The translations under genes and the position numbers were made by a program. From contig NZ_SLZG01000010.1 in the NCBI RefSeq assembly GCF_004341625.1, positions 62,001 to 126,000 of the forward strand: DNA of 64,000 nucleotides, given 5' to 3'. Origin of the DNA: Rhizobium sp. BK376. GTDB taxonomy: Bacteria; Pseudomonadota; Alphaproteobacteria; Rhizobiales; Rhizobiaceae. Every line of letters begins with the position of its first letter. Position 1 is the stretch's first letter. The notes under the pieces are model-generated. The model saw only the letters and a list, made by a program, of their open reading frames with translations, was not told where the DNA came from and ran no database searches. This document shows, piece by piece, positions 15,911 to 24,523 of the stretch.

Positions 15911-17533
15911 ATGACCATGAACAGCTCCGCCGTTCTGTCTGTCCGTGATCTGACCCTTACCCTTCCTGCAGGCGCGGACCGGAGATATGCACTGCAGGGA
16001 CTGAGTTTCGACCTGGCAGAACGGGAGATCCTTTGCATCGTCGGCGAGTCCGGGTCTGGAAAATCGCTTTGCGCGCAGACGATCATGGGGCTGTTGCCGA
16101 AGGTGATCGGTGTTGAAAAAGGCGAAATCATCTTCGAGAGCAGCGATCTTCTGACCGCATCGCCTTCCACGCTTCGCGACTTGCGCGGCAAGCGTGTCTC
16201 GATGATCTTTCAGGAGCCTATGACAGCCCTCAACCCGTCCATGAGAATTGGCGACCAGATCGCCGAGGTCTTCGAGGCACATGGCCTGCTGACGGAGAAG
16301 GAGCGGACGGAACGCGCCATGAAGCTCGCGACGGAAGTCGGGCTACCCAACCCAGAGCGTATCGTGCGCTCCTATCCGCACCAGCTTTCCGGCGGCCAGC
16401 GCCAGCGCGCCATGATCGCCATGGCGTTGGCGCTCGAGCCCAAGGTGCTGATCGCGGACGAGCCGACCACCGCACTCGATGTCACCACCCAGGCGCAGAT
16501 TCTCAGGCTGATCCGCGATATCCAGCAGCGCCGCGGCATGTCGGTCATCTTCATCACCCATGATTTCGGCGTGGTCGCCGATATCGCCGACAGGGTTCTG
16601 GTCCTGCAGAAAGGGCTAGTGGTCGAGCAGGGAACAGCCGAAGCAGTGCTCACGCAGCCGACGCAGGATTATACCAAGGCGCTGCTGGCGGCCGTACCCT
16701 CGGCGACACCGCCGGAGCGCGAACCCGTAGAGGGTCAGCCCGTTGCCTTTGCGGTCGAAAATCTCTGCAAGACCTATATTTCCGGCGGCGGCTTCCTGCA
16801 GCCGAAGCGTCGCACCCAAGCCGTCAAGAATGTCAGCTTCGAGATCCGCCGCGGCGAGACGCTTGGGCTGATCGGCGAATCCGGTTCTGGAAAATCCACC
16901 GTGGCCCGCCTCATAACGCGGCTGGTCGAGCCGGATAGCGGCAAGGTCATGCTCTCAAACAGCGATTTCACCCAGTTCAGGGGCAGCGAGCTGCGCAAGG
17001 CACGGCAGAAGATCCAGATGGTCTTTCAGGATCCGTTTGCCTCGCTCAATCCGCGCCGCAAGGTCGGCCTCAGCATCGCTGACGGCCCCCTCGCCCATGG
17101 CGTCGGGTATGATGCGGCATTCAAGGAGGCGCAGCACCTTCTGACGCTGGTCGGCCTCGATCCCCGCTCTGCAGATCGCCTGCCGCACGAGTTTTCCGGT
17201 GGCCAGCGCCAGCGCATCGGTCTTGCCCGCGCGCTGGCATTGAAGCCGGATGTGCTGGTCGCGGACGAATCCGTTTCCGCGCTCGATGTCACCGTGCAGG
17301 CGCAGGTGCTGAAATTATTGGAAGAGTTGAAAGGCAGGCTCAATCTGGCGATGCTTTTCATCACCCATGACCTGCATGTCGCGGCGCAGGTTTGTGATCG
17401 CATCGCTGTCATGCGGCAAGGCGAGATCGTCGAAATCAAACCGGCCGCCAAGCTGATCAACAACCCGGAACACCCCTATACGCGGGAGCTTCTTTCCGCG
17501 ATCCCTGGGCAGCACCTTCACAGCGTTCATTGA
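15911..17533 (+). CDS. Fused two-domain peptide ABC transporter ATPase (DppD-DppF/GsiA type)
   Basis: A 540-residue protein with two complete ATPase halves. The first has Walker A GESGSGKS (near 48), signature LSGGQRQR and Walker B VLIADEPT; the second has GESGSGKST (near 320), FSGGQRQRIGLARAL and VLVADES. Each half ends in the oligopeptide-type region HPYTRELL or similar. It follows ggt by 3 bases; GAGGA precedes both ATG 15911 and ATG 15917, and the second has the better spacing. It most likely powers the DppB/DppC permeases encoded divergently at 9430-11243, since that operon lacks an ATPase. The domain order is that of the glutathione importer ATPase GsiA. Confidence 0.9.
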   Translation: MTMNSSAVLSVRDLTLTLPAGADRRYALQGLSFDLAEREILCIVGESGSGKSLCAQTIMGLLPKVIGVEKGEIIFESSDLLTASPSTLRDLRGKRVSMIFQEPMTALNPSMRIGDQIAEVFEAHGLLTEKERTERAMKLATEVGLPNPERIVRSYPHQLSGGQRQRAMIAMALALEPKVLIADEPTTALDVTTQAQILRLIRDIQQRRGMSVIFITHDFGVVADIADRVLVLQKGLVVEQGTAEAVLTQPTQDYTKALLAAVPSATPPEREPVEGQPVAFAVENLCKTYISGGGFLQPKRRTQAVKNVSFEIRRGETLGLIGESGSGKSTVARLITRLVEPDSGKVMLSNSDFTQFRGSELRKARQKIQMVFQDPFASLNPRRKVGLSIADGPLAHGVGYDAAFKEAQHLLTLVGLDPRSADRLPHEFSGGQRQRIGLARALALKPDVLVADESVSALDVTVQAQVLKLLEELKGRLNLAMLFITHDLHVAAQVCDRIAVMRQGEIVEIKPAAKLINNPEHPYTRELLSAIPGQHLHSVH

Positions 17534-17547
17534 TAGACCGCCGTCAA

Positions 17548-17577
17548 AATTCCCTTCCGCAATTGCGGAAGGGAACA
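17548..17577 (-). terminator. Terminator between the ATPase and peroxiredoxin genes
   Basis: A perfect 11-bp stem (17550-17560 with 17565-17575) encloses AATT in the gap between convergent genes. On the - strand it is followed by TTTTG, so it is best suited to end the peroxiredoxin transcript. On the + strand the tail is ACATCA, so termination of the ATPase mRNA would be weaker. Confidence 0.75.
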
Positions 17578-17602
17578 TCATAGTCGCGAAAGCCTGGCGC
17601 GA

Positions 17603-18262
17603 TCAGTTCGCCGGCTGCTTGGTCTTGCGCAGATAGGGAAGCACGGTATCGAACGAACCGAAGCGAGTAATGGCATCCTCGTTCGAAACGGCGGCCGTGA
17701 TGATAACGTCTTCGCCCTGCTGCCAGTTCGCCGGGGTGGCAACCTGGTGCTTCGACGTCAGCTGGATGGAATCGATGGCGCGGAGAATTTCATTGAAGTT
17801 GCGGCCGGTCGTCATCGGATAGGTGAGGATCAGCTTGATCTTCTTGTCAGGACCGATGACGAAGACGGAGCGCACGGTCGCGTTGTCAGCAGGCGTGCGG
17901 CCCTCGGAGCTATCGCCGGCGCCAGCCGGCAGCATGTCATAGAGCTTGGCGACGTTCAGATCCTTGTCGCCGATCAGCGGATATTCCACGTCGAAGCCGG
18001 TCGCCGTGCGGATATCGCTCTTCCACTTGGCATGGCTTTCGACAGGATCGACCGAAATGCCGATGATCTTGACACCACGCTTGGTGAACTCGCCTTCCAG
18101 GCCGGCCATCGTGCCGAGCTCGGTCGTGCATACAGGCGTGAAATTCTTCGGATGAGAGAAGAGAACGGCCCAACCATTGCCGACCCAGTCATGAAACCCG
18201 ATGGATCCCTGGGTCGTGTCGGCAGTAAAATCAGGAGCGATATCGTTGATGCGCAGGCTCAT
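17603..18262 (-). CDS. 1-Cys peroxiredoxin (Prx6 type)
   Basis: A 219-residue cytoplasmic peroxidase that reduces H2O2 and organic peroxides. The peroxidatic motif is HPKNFTPVCTTELG with Cys45, and it is the only cysteine in the protein, which makes it a 1-Cys enzyme needing an external reductant. The C-terminal Prx6-type extension includes YPMTTGRNFNEILRAIDS and TPANWQQGEDV. The start at 18262 is set by GGAGG 7 bases upstream; the frame stays open to 18355 without support. The gene is monocistronic and ends at a clear hairpin. No peroxide regulator is adjacent. Confidence 0.9.
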   Translation of the reverse strand: MSLRINDIAPDFTADTTQGSIGFHDWVGNGWAVLFSHPKNFTPVCTTELGTMAGLEGEFTKRGVKIIGISVDPVESHAKWKSDIRTATGFDVEYPLIGDKDLNVAKLYDMLPAGAGDSSEGRTPADNATVRSVFVIGPDKKIKLILTYPMTTGRNFNEILRAIDSIQLTSKHQVATPANWQQGEDVIITAAVSNEDAITRFGSFDTVLPYLRKTKQPAN

Positions 18263-18377
18263 ATTCAGTCCTCCATTATCTGATGGCTGTTTCAAATTCT
18301 CGGGCACGGGATTTCTTTCTGACAGCTCTGTACAGGGCAAGCTTGAACAGGTCAAAGAGAAGCTCTGCTACTTCACT

Positions 18378-18413
18378 ACAACCTTCGGAGAAGTCACCCT
18401 CCCCGAAGGTTGT
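18378..18413. terminator. Strong hairpin between cysP and the peroxiredoxin gene
   Basis: ACAACCTTCGG at 18378-18388 pairs perfectly with CCGAAGGTTGT at 18403-18413 around a 14-base loop. It lies 22 bases past the end of cysP, so it may be the cysP terminator, but neither strand shows a good T run (TCTGTTT on +, AGTGAAG on -). It could also be a structured leader or part of a small RNA. Confidence 0.45.
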
Positions 18414-18435
18414 TCTGTTTGGCAATTTCTATTGT

Positions 18436-19437
18436 TCAGCGCTTCCCGTAGATCTGATCAAGCAGGGCGCCGGAAGCGAAGTGATCTTTCTGCACCTTGT
18501 CCCAGGAGCCGAAGACGTCCTCGACCTTCAGCAGCTGGATCTGCGGAAACTGATTCTTGAATTCGGCCGCAACGGCTGGATCGTTCACCCGATTTCCGTT
18601 CTCTGCAAGAACACGCTGCCCATCCGTCGAATAGAGAAAGTCGAGATAGGACTTGGCGATTTCGCGCGAGCCGCGAGCGTCCACGACCTTGTTGACGATC
18701 GCGACCGGGAACTCCGCCAGCAGGCTCACAGGCGGCGTAACGACCTGCACCTTGTCGGTGCCGAATTCCTTGGCGATACCGCGAGTTTCGGATTCGAAAG
18801 TGACGAGGACATCGCCCTGTTCACGCTGGACGAAGCTCGTCGTCGCGGCGCGCCCGCCATTGTCGAACACCGGTACATTGTCGAAAAGCTTCTTCACGAA
18901 AGCAGTCGCCTTGGCATCGTCGTTGCCATAGGCCTGTTTGGCAAAGGCAAAAGCAGCGAGATAGGTATAGCGGGCGTTGCCCGAGGTCTTCGGGTTCGGA
19001 AAGATGACCTTCACGTCGTCGCGGACAAGATCGTCCCAATTCTTGATATTCTTCGGGTTGCCGGCTCGGACCAGGAAGGACGGAAAGGAATAGAAGGGTG
19101 AAGCGTTGTTGGGAAACTCCTTTTGCCAATCCTTCGAGACCAGATTGCTTTCTGCAAGCTTCTCGATGTCGGTGATCTGGTTGAGCGTCACCACATCGGC
19201 GTCAAGGCCTTCAATAACGGCTCGGGCCTGCGCGGACGATCCTCCATGCGACTGCTTGATCGTCAGATCCTTGCCCGTATCGGCCTTGTATTTCGGGATG
19301 AAAGCCTTGTTTATCGCGACGAAAAGCTCGCGCGAGACATCATAGGAGGCGTTCAGAATGGTTGTCGGCGGGTCGGCAAGAGCCTGACCCGACAGCACAA
19401 TTGCGAAAGCCGCGCCGAGCGCGAATGAGCGAAACAT
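18436..19437 (-). CDS. cysP: Thiosulfate/sulfate-binding protein, CysP type
   Basis: A 333-residue periplasmic binding protein. The signal peptide is MFRSFALGAAFAIVLSGQALA, cut before DPP. Landmarks are NASYDVSRELFVAINKAF, IKQSHGGSSAQA, VVTLNQITDIEKL, NNASPFYS and IFPNPKTSGNARYTYLAA, which match E. coli CysP rather than Sbp. The start at 19437 follows a GGGGGA ribosome site; the longer frame to 19671 is not used. No permease or ATPase adjoins it, so it probably delivers thiosulfate or sulfate to the CysT-CysW-CysA channel encoded 5 kb away. Confidence 0.88.
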   Translation of the reverse strand: MFRSFALGAAFAIVLSGQALADPPTTILNASYDVSRELFVAINKAFIPKYKADTGKDLTIKQSHGGSSAQARAVIEGLDADVVTLNQITDIEKLAESNLVSKDWQKEFPNNASPFYSFPSFLVRAGNPKNIKNWDDLVRDDVKVIFPNPKTSGNARYTYLAAFAFAKQAYGNDDAKATAFVKKLFDNVPVFDNGGRAATTSFVQREQGDVLVTFESETRGIAKEFGTDKVQVVTPPVSLLAEFPVAIVNKVVDARGSREIAKSYLDFLYSTDGQRVLAENGNRVNDPAVAAEFKNQFPQIQLLKVEDVFGSWDKVQKDHFASGALLDQIYGKR

Positions 19438-19709
19438 GAAATTCCCCCGAGACGATTTAAAGAACGACGCCAGAGTAGAAGACGAACCCTGGGCACACGA
19501 GCAACAGTCCTCCCTGCTTCCATCGATCTCTAGAATTTTTCTCTCCTCCCACAATCGATCGAAACAGTGCTTTGCTATCTCCGCGGACCTCAGGGCGGCG
19601 ACATAGCGGCCGCGCGGCACCAGTCCGAGTGACTCATTTTTACTCTTCCACTCGCCCCCACCGCCCGCCATGATCTATAAAGGGCAGCCGTGTCGCCGAA
19701 GGAGCCGAA

Positions 19710-20543
19710 ATGAGTGTGACAGCCAATGAGCAGGACCAGATTATCCGGGAACTGGGCGTGACCGCCAAATTTGATGCTGGCGACGAGATCGAGCGGCGCA
19801 CTGCCTTTCTCAAGGAATATCTGGTTGCAAGCGGCATGAAGACCTTCGTCCTAGGCATCAGCGGTGGAGTGGATTCGCTGACAGCCGCCATGCTGGCGCA
19901 GCGGGCTGCGAGACAATTGCGCGAGAGCGGCCATGCCGCCGAATTTGTCGCTGTCCGACTGCCTTATGGCACGCAGGCCGACGAAGACGATGCCCAGCGC
20001 GCGTTGAATACAATCGGCGCGGATCGTAATGTGACTGTCAATATCAAGGATGCTGCCGACGCCATGCTGAAAGCCGCAAAACAGGGCGGCCTGAGCTTTG
20101 CGAATGCCGGCGAAGAGGATTTCATTCTCGGCAACATAAAGGCTCGCCAACGCATGATTGCGCAGTTTGCGCTCGCCGGCGCCTTGCGTGGCATCGTGAT
20201 CGGGACGGATCATGCCGCGGAGGCGGTCATGGGCTTCTTCACGAAATTCGGCGACGGCGCGGCCGATATCCTGCCGCTCGCCGGTCTCAACAAGCGCCGG
20301 GTCAGGCTGGTGGCTAAAACGCTGGGCGCTCCGGAGGAACTGGTCTTCAAGGTGCCGACCGCCGATCTGGAAAGCAACCGCCCGCTTCGACCGGACGAAG
20401 ATGCCTATGGCGTCACTTACGACCAGATCGACGATTTCCTGGAGGGCAAGCCGATCGACGAGGCGGCCCGGCAGCGCATCCTGTCGACCTACCGTACGAC
20501 GGCGCATAAGCGCGCGCTTCCGGTCGCGGCGAGCGATTTTTAG
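19710..20543 (+). CDS. nadE: NH3-dependent NAD(+) synthetase
   Basis: A 277-residue enzyme that amidates deamido-NAD with ammonia and ATP, the last step of NAD synthesis. The pyrophosphate loop LGISGGVDSLTAAM (residues 48-61) and the C-terminal landmarks GNIKARQRMIAQFALAG, GTDHAAEAVMGFFTKFGDG and KVPTADLESNRPLRPDEDAYGVTYDQID are diagnostic. There is no N-terminal glutaminase domain, so ammonia is the nitrogen source. AAGGAG lies 9 bases before the ATG. It is monocistronic, divergent from cysP. Confidence 0.95.
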   Translation: MSVTANEQDQIIRELGVTAKFDAGDEIERRTAFLKEYLVASGMKTFVLGISGGVDSLTAAMLAQRAARQLRESGHAAEFVAVRLPYGTQADEDDAQRALNTIGADRNVTVNIKDAADAMLKAAKQGGLSFANAGEEDFILGNIKARQRMIAQFALAGALRGIVIGTDHAAEAVMGFFTKFGDGAADILPLAGLNKRRVRLVAKTLGAPEELVFKVPTADLESNRPLRPDEDAYGVTYDQIDDFLEGKPIDEAARQRILSTYRTTAHKRALPVAASDF

Positions 20544-20760
20544 AATCGACCATCCCGCCGACATGAAGCCACGGGAGAAGCGGCTTTGACCTATGAAGCC
20601 GACGGGCGTTCACGGGATTCTGATGAATCGGCAGTGCGGCGCAAACGGCGCATTGCGTTTATCGATTGAACAAACCGAAATCTGTTCTAGTTTCGACGGA
20701 TAATCTCCCCCGGCAGCGTTATCCGCTGCCATCCCTCCATATTGAAGTTGGAAAATTGCC

Positions 20761-21609
20761 ATGTCAGAGCATTCCCTCCCAGTTTGGTTCATCACCGGCT
20801 GCTCCACAGGCTTCGGTCGCGAGCTTGCAAAGCTCGTCATCGCCGGCGGCTGGCCAACCGTCGTCACCGCCAGAAACAAGAACAGCCTCGCCGACCTTGT
20901 TGAAAGCGCTCAAACGAATACGCTGGCGCTCGATCTCGACGTGACGGATGCAAGCCAGGTCGCTGCCGCCGTGAAGGCCGCCGAAGACCGCTTCGGTCGC
21001 ATCGATGTCCTGGTCAACAATGCCGGCTACGGCTATCAGGCGAGTATCGAGGAAGGCGAGGAAGACGAAATCCGTGCCCAGTTCGACGCCAACGTCTTCG
21101 GCCTCTTTGCGCTTACGCGCGCCGTCCTGCCGCTGATGCGAAAGCATCGCAAGGGCCATGTGATCAACATTACCTCTGTTGCCGGCCTCATCGGCTTTCC
21201 GGGCTCTGGCTACTACGCCGCCAGCAAGCATGCCGTCGAAGGCTTCACCGACGCGCTTGCGATCGAAGGCGCTCCCCTCGGCATCAAAGCCACCTGCGTC
21301 GAGCCGGGCCCGTTCCGCACCGACTGGGCCGGCCGCTCACTGAAGCAGACCCCGAACCTGATCGAGGATTATGCGGAAATCGTGGGCGCGAGAATGCGGA
21401 TGACCGCAGCAAACAGCGGCAAACAGCAGGGCGATCCTGTGCGCGCCGGCGAGGCAATGATCCGGATCACCGAGACGGAAAATCCGCCACGCCATCTCGT
21501 TCTGGGTGAATTCGGCTATAACGCCGTCACGGAGAAGCTGAAGGAGCGCTTAGCGTTGATCGAAAAATGGCGCGAGGCGAGCCTTGGAGCGGACTTCCCG
21601 AAGGCGTAA
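20761..21609 (+). CDS. Short-chain dehydrogenase/reductase
   Basis: A 282-residue classical SDR. The cofactor motif WFITGCSTGFGRELAK (TGxxxGxG) is at residues about 8-23, then NNAGYGYQ near 87 and the catalytic SxnYxxxK pair (serine in NITSVAGL, YYAASKHAVEGF near 153). An aspartate after the second strand region (LDLDVTD) is seen in many NAD(P)(H) forms. The C-terminal part is longer than in minimal SDRs, as in the retinol-dehydrogenase-like group. The substrate is unknown and the neighbours give no hint. The gene is monocistronic with a small hairpin plus T run behind it. Confidence 0.88.
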   Translation: MSEHSLPVWFITGCSTGFGRELAKLVIAGGWPTVVTARNKNSLADLVESAQTNTLALDLDVTDASQVAAAVKAAEDRFGRIDVLVNNAGYGYQASIEEGEEDEIRAQFDANVFGLFALTRAVLPLMRKHRKGHVINITSVAGLIGFPGSGYYAASKHAVEGFTDALAIEGAPLGIKATCVEPGPFRTDWAGRSLKQTPNLIEDYAEIVGARMRMTAANSGKQQGDPVRAGEAMIRITETENPPRHLVLGEFGYNAVTEKLKERLALIEKWREASLGADFPKA

Positions 21610-21656
21610 TCGCCCGCAGCGAATTTCGCAGTATTCCGTTGGGTGAGAGTGGGTTG

Positions 21657-21678
21657 AGCCGACTTGCAAGCGGCTTTT
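21657..21678 (+). terminator. Probable terminator of the short-chain dehydrogenase gene
   Basis: AGCCG at 21657-21661 pairs with CGGCT at 21671-21675 around a 9-base loop and runs into TTTT. The stem is short but GC-rich and well placed, 47 bases after the stop. Confidence 0.5.
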
Positions 21679-21698
21679 CCCGCCATACATAGTCAACT

Positions 21699-21998
21699 GT
21701 GAACCCTACGAGCCATAGCACAGACTATCTGCTTCGGATCGCCGAGAGCGCCCATATCCCAGTGGCGCGACCGACCAACGAACTGCGGGAATTTGCTGCT
21801 AAAGATGGCTGGACAGTCGTGATCTCCAACAAGATCGGCGGGCCGGGACGAATTGACCATCTTGTTTCACCGGATGGCGAATTCGTGTCGCCATGGGATT
21901 GGCCGGAATATCCGGACGGGGAGCCAAATCCGGATCGCCAGCGAATGATCGACTGGCGCCCGGTAATCGGGTGGCCGACCCGGGGTATCGGGCGATAA
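21699..21998 (+). CDS. Hypothetical protein, 99 residues
   Basis: A frame starting at GTG 21699 with no evident ribosome site; the start may therefore be wrong. The protein is hydrophilic and rich in Trp and Pro in its second half (SPWDWPEYPDGEPNPD, then WRPVIGWPTRG). Codon third positions are mostly G or C, as in neighbouring genes, which supports coding. I do not recognise a family. It lies directly before a small exported protein. Confidence 0.4.
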   Translation: MNPTSHSTDYLLRIAESAHIPVARPTNELREFAAKDGWTVVISNKIGGPGRIDHLVSPDGEFVSPWDWPEYPDGEPNPDRQRMIDWRPVIGWPTRGIGR

Positions 21999-22032
21999 GA
22001 ATGGGCACTGATAGGTCACGGAGGGAACCGTC

Positions 22033-22338
22033 ATGAAGGCCGAACTGATCACACTTACCACGCTCCTTGCCATCGCTGCCTCACCGGCGCTAGCCATACA
22101 GCGCCAGCAGACCATGAACAAAACATGTTCCGAGGTCCAATCGCTGGTGAGGGCACAGGGGGCTGTGATCCTGCAATATCCCGGCACTCGGTCGAGCGGC
22201 CTCCTCTACGATCGGGCAGTTGCGACATCCGAAATGTGCTTTGGGAGCGGATACGGCGAACGGACCTATGTACCGGCAAGGGACAGGCGGGATTGCGCTG
22301 TATGGGTCTGCCGCCCGAGCACCAATCTTCGTCCCTAG
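22033..22338 (+). CDS. Small exported protein of unknown function, 101 residues
   Basis: The N-terminus MKAELITLTTLLAIAASPALA is a good Sec signal peptide cut before IQR. The mature part of about 80 residues has four cysteines (CSEVQSLV, SEMCFGSG, RDCAVWVC), so one or two disulfides in the periplasm are likely. GGAGGG stands 9 bases before the ATG. I know similar short secreted proteins of unknown function from rhizobia but no named role. It is separated from the sulfate operon by about 290 bases. Confidence 0.7.
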   Translation: MKAELITLTTLLAIAASPALAIQRQQTMNKTCSEVQSLVRAQGAVILQYPGTRSSGLLYDRAVATSEMCFGSGYGERTYVPARDRRDCAVWVCRPSTNLRP

Positions 22339-22630
22339 AGTCGCACAAATAGAAAAGATAGCCGCGCTCACGTCGGGCGCTGGTGGAAATCTGGCCCCGT
22401 GACACCATTTGCCCGCTGTGGCCGATACAGCGGAGCGAGGCTGGCGGATTCTTTCTCAAGCATGTTAAAATGATCGCGGGGTGTTGGCCGCGGCCAACGG
22501 ATGGGAAGTCTGTTTCACATTTTGCCCTTCTATGGGATGAGATTCTAACACCGGACGCGGAACCGGAACGATCTTCGTTACATTATACGACCAACTTGGT
22601 AGAGTTACCGTATAAACAAAGGAGGTCATC
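22339..22630. promoter_or_regulatory. Upstream region of the sulfate-uptake operon with an inverted repeat
   Basis: This stretch has no supported gene. Near its end the perfect inverted repeat ACCAA-C-TTGGT lies at 22590-22600, 41 bases before the sbp start codon, followed by AGGAGG at 22620-22625. The repeat is placed to overlap the promoter and could bind a regulator of sulfur genes; no specific regulator can be assigned. Confidence 0.35.
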
Positions 22631-23659
22631 ATGCAGACGATACGGTTCTCCCGGCTCCTCGCGGCCGCAGTCCTGATAGGCAGTTTTTCCCTGGCGGATC
22701 TTGCGCCTGCCTTTGCGGCGGACAAGACGCTTCTGAATGTCTCTTACGATCCCACACGTGAATTGTATAAGGATTTCAATGCGGCTTTTGCTGCGAAATG
22801 GAAGAAGGACACCGGCGAGACGCTTGAGATCAAGTCGTCGCATGGCGGCTCCGGTGCGCAGGCTCGATCGGTCATCGACGGCCTTGATGCCGATGTGGTG
22901 ACCCTCGCACTGGAAGGCGATATCGACGCCATCGCCAAGGCCACCAACAAGATCCCGGCTGACTGGAATACCAAGTTCCCGAACAAGAGCGTGCCCTACA
23001 CCTCGACGATTGTCTTTCTGGTCCGCAAGGGCAATCCAAAAGGCATCAAGGATTGGCCCGATCTCTTGAAGGATGGCGTCCAGGTGATCACGCCCAACCC
23101 GAAGACCTCGGGTGGCGCTCGCTGGAACATTCTGGCAGCCTGGGCCTGGGCGAAGCAGGCCAATGGCGGGGACGAGAACAAGGCGAACGAATATCTCGGC
23201 CAACTGCTGAAGCATGTGCCGGTGCTCGATTCCGGTGCTCGCGGTGCAACGACCACCTTTGTCCAGCGCGGTCTCGGCGATGTGCTGCTCGCCTGGGAAA
23301 ATGAAGCCTATCTCTCGCTCGAAGAACTTGGGCCCGATCAATTCGAAATTGTGACGCCATCGGTATCCGTCCGCGCCGATCCGCCAGTTGCAGTGGTCGA
23401 GGGTAACGCCGACAAGAAGGGCACCCGCAAGGAAGCCGAAGCCTATCTGAACTATCTCTACAGCGACGAAGGCCAGAAAATCGCTGCGGCTCACTACTAT
23501 CGGCCGATCAAGCCTGAAGCTGCCGATCCGAAGGATATTGCCCGGTTTCCAAACATCAAACTCGCAACGATCGACGATTTTGGCGGCTGGAAGGTTGCTC
23601 AACCGAAATTCTTCGGGGATGGTGGTCTCTTCGATCAGCTCTATAAGCCGGGGCAATAA
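22631..23659 (+). CDS. sbp: Sulfate-binding protein, Sbp type
   Basis: A 342-residue periplasmic binding protein for sulfate. The signal peptide ends at APAFA before ADKT. Landmarks NVSYDPTRELYKDFNAAF, SSHGGSGAQARSVIDGL, VVTLAL, PYTSTIVFLVRKGNPKGI and NPKTSGGARWNILAAW match E. coli Sbp closely. AGGAGG lies 5 bases before the ATG. It is the first gene of a four-gene importer operon with cysT, cysW and cysA. The related CysP-type protein encoded at 18436-19437 probably shares the same membrane channel. Confidence 0.92.
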   Translation: MQTIRFSRLLAAAVLIGSFSLADLAPAFAADKTLLNVSYDPTRELYKDFNAAFAAKWKKDTGETLEIKSSHGGSGAQARSVIDGLDADVVTLALEGDIDAIAKATNKIPADWNTKFPNKSVPYTSTIVFLVRKGNPKGIKDWPDLLKDGVQVITPNPKTSGGARWNILAAWAWAKQANGGDENKANEYLGQLLKHVPVLDSGARGATTTFVQRGLGDVLLAWENEAYLSLEELGPDQFEIVTPSVSVRADPPVAVVEGNADKKGTRKEAEAYLNYLYSDEGQKIAAAHYYRPIKPEAADPKDIARFPNIKLATIDDFGGWKVAQPKFFGDGGLFDQLYKPGQ

Positions 23660-23665
23660 CACTTA

Positions 23666-24523
23666 ATGCCTGTAGCATCCCGCAAGCGATGGCGGTTCAG
23701 ACAGCCGAGCGTCATTCCTGGATTTGGAATGGCGCTTAGCCTCACTTTGATCTGGCTCATCCTCATCGTCCTTATTCCCCTCTCCGGTCTGGCCTGGAAA
23801 TCCAGCGCTCTCGGCTGGACCCAATTCTGGTCGATCGCCTCGGATCCGCGCACGCTCGCGGCGTTGCGCATGAGCTTCGGCGGCGCATTGATCGCCGCCG
23901 TGATCAACGCGATCTTCGGCGTTATGCTCGCCTGGGTTCTGGTGCGCTATCGCTTTCCCGGAAAGCGCATCATCGATGCCATGGTCGACCTGCCGTTTGC
24001 TTTGCCGACAGCTGTTGCCGGTATCGCACTGACGACGCTCTACGCACCCAACGGCTGGATCGGGCAATTTCTGACGCCTCTCGGCATCAAGGTCGCATTC
24101 ACGCCGACGGGCGTTGTCATTGCCCTGATCTTCGTCGGATTGCCCTTCGTGGTCCGCACGGTTCAGCCCGTCATGGAAGAGATCGACATAGAGGTGGAGG
24201 AAGCCGCCGCCACGCTTGGCGCCAATCGCTTCCAGACGATCACGCGCGTTCTCTTGCCTGGGCTGGCGCCGGCTGTGATGACCGGTTTTGCGCTTGCCTT
24301 TGCTCGCGCCGTCGGCGAATACGGATCGGTGATCTTCATCGCCGGCAACCTGCCCTATGTCTCCGAGATCGCACCGCTCCTGATCGTCATCCGGCTGGAG
24401 GAATATAACTATTCTGCCGCGACAGCGATCGCCGCGCTGATGCTGGTCATCTCCTTTGCCTTGCTTCTTGTCATCAATCTCATCCAGTCCTGGAGCAGAC
24501 GGAGGTACGGCTATGGCGCATGA
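23666..24523 (+). CDS. cysT: Sulfate/thiosulfate ABC transporter permease CysT
   Basis: A 285-residue inner-membrane permease with about six membrane segments and the coupling loop EEAAATLGANRFQTITRVLLPGLAPAVMTG. It starts 6 bases after sbp and overlaps cysW by 11 bases. The N-terminal basic stretch MPVASRKRWRFRQPSVIPGFG is usual for CysT/CysU. It pairs with CysW to form the sulfate channel. Confidence 0.93.
   Translation: MPVASRKRWRFRQPSVIPGFGMALSLTLIWLILIVLIPLSGLAWKSSALGWTQFWSIASDPRTLAALRMSFGGALIAAVINAIFGVMLAWVLVRYRFPGKRIIDAMVDLPFALPTAVAGIALTTLYAPNGWIGQFLTPLGIKVAFTPTGVVIALIFVGLPFVVRTVQPVMEEIDIEVEEAAATLGANRFQTITRVLLPGLAPAVMTGFALAFARAVGEYGSVIFIAGNLPYVSEIAPLLIVIRLEEYNYSAATAIAALMLVISFALLLVINLIQSWSRRRYGYGA

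Noticed and set aside
14237..16282. 681-codon - strand frame opposite the first gamma-glutamyltransferase
   Set aside because: The + strand genes show intact family motifs; the long antisense frame is a by-product of GC-rich codon use and has no family resemblance.
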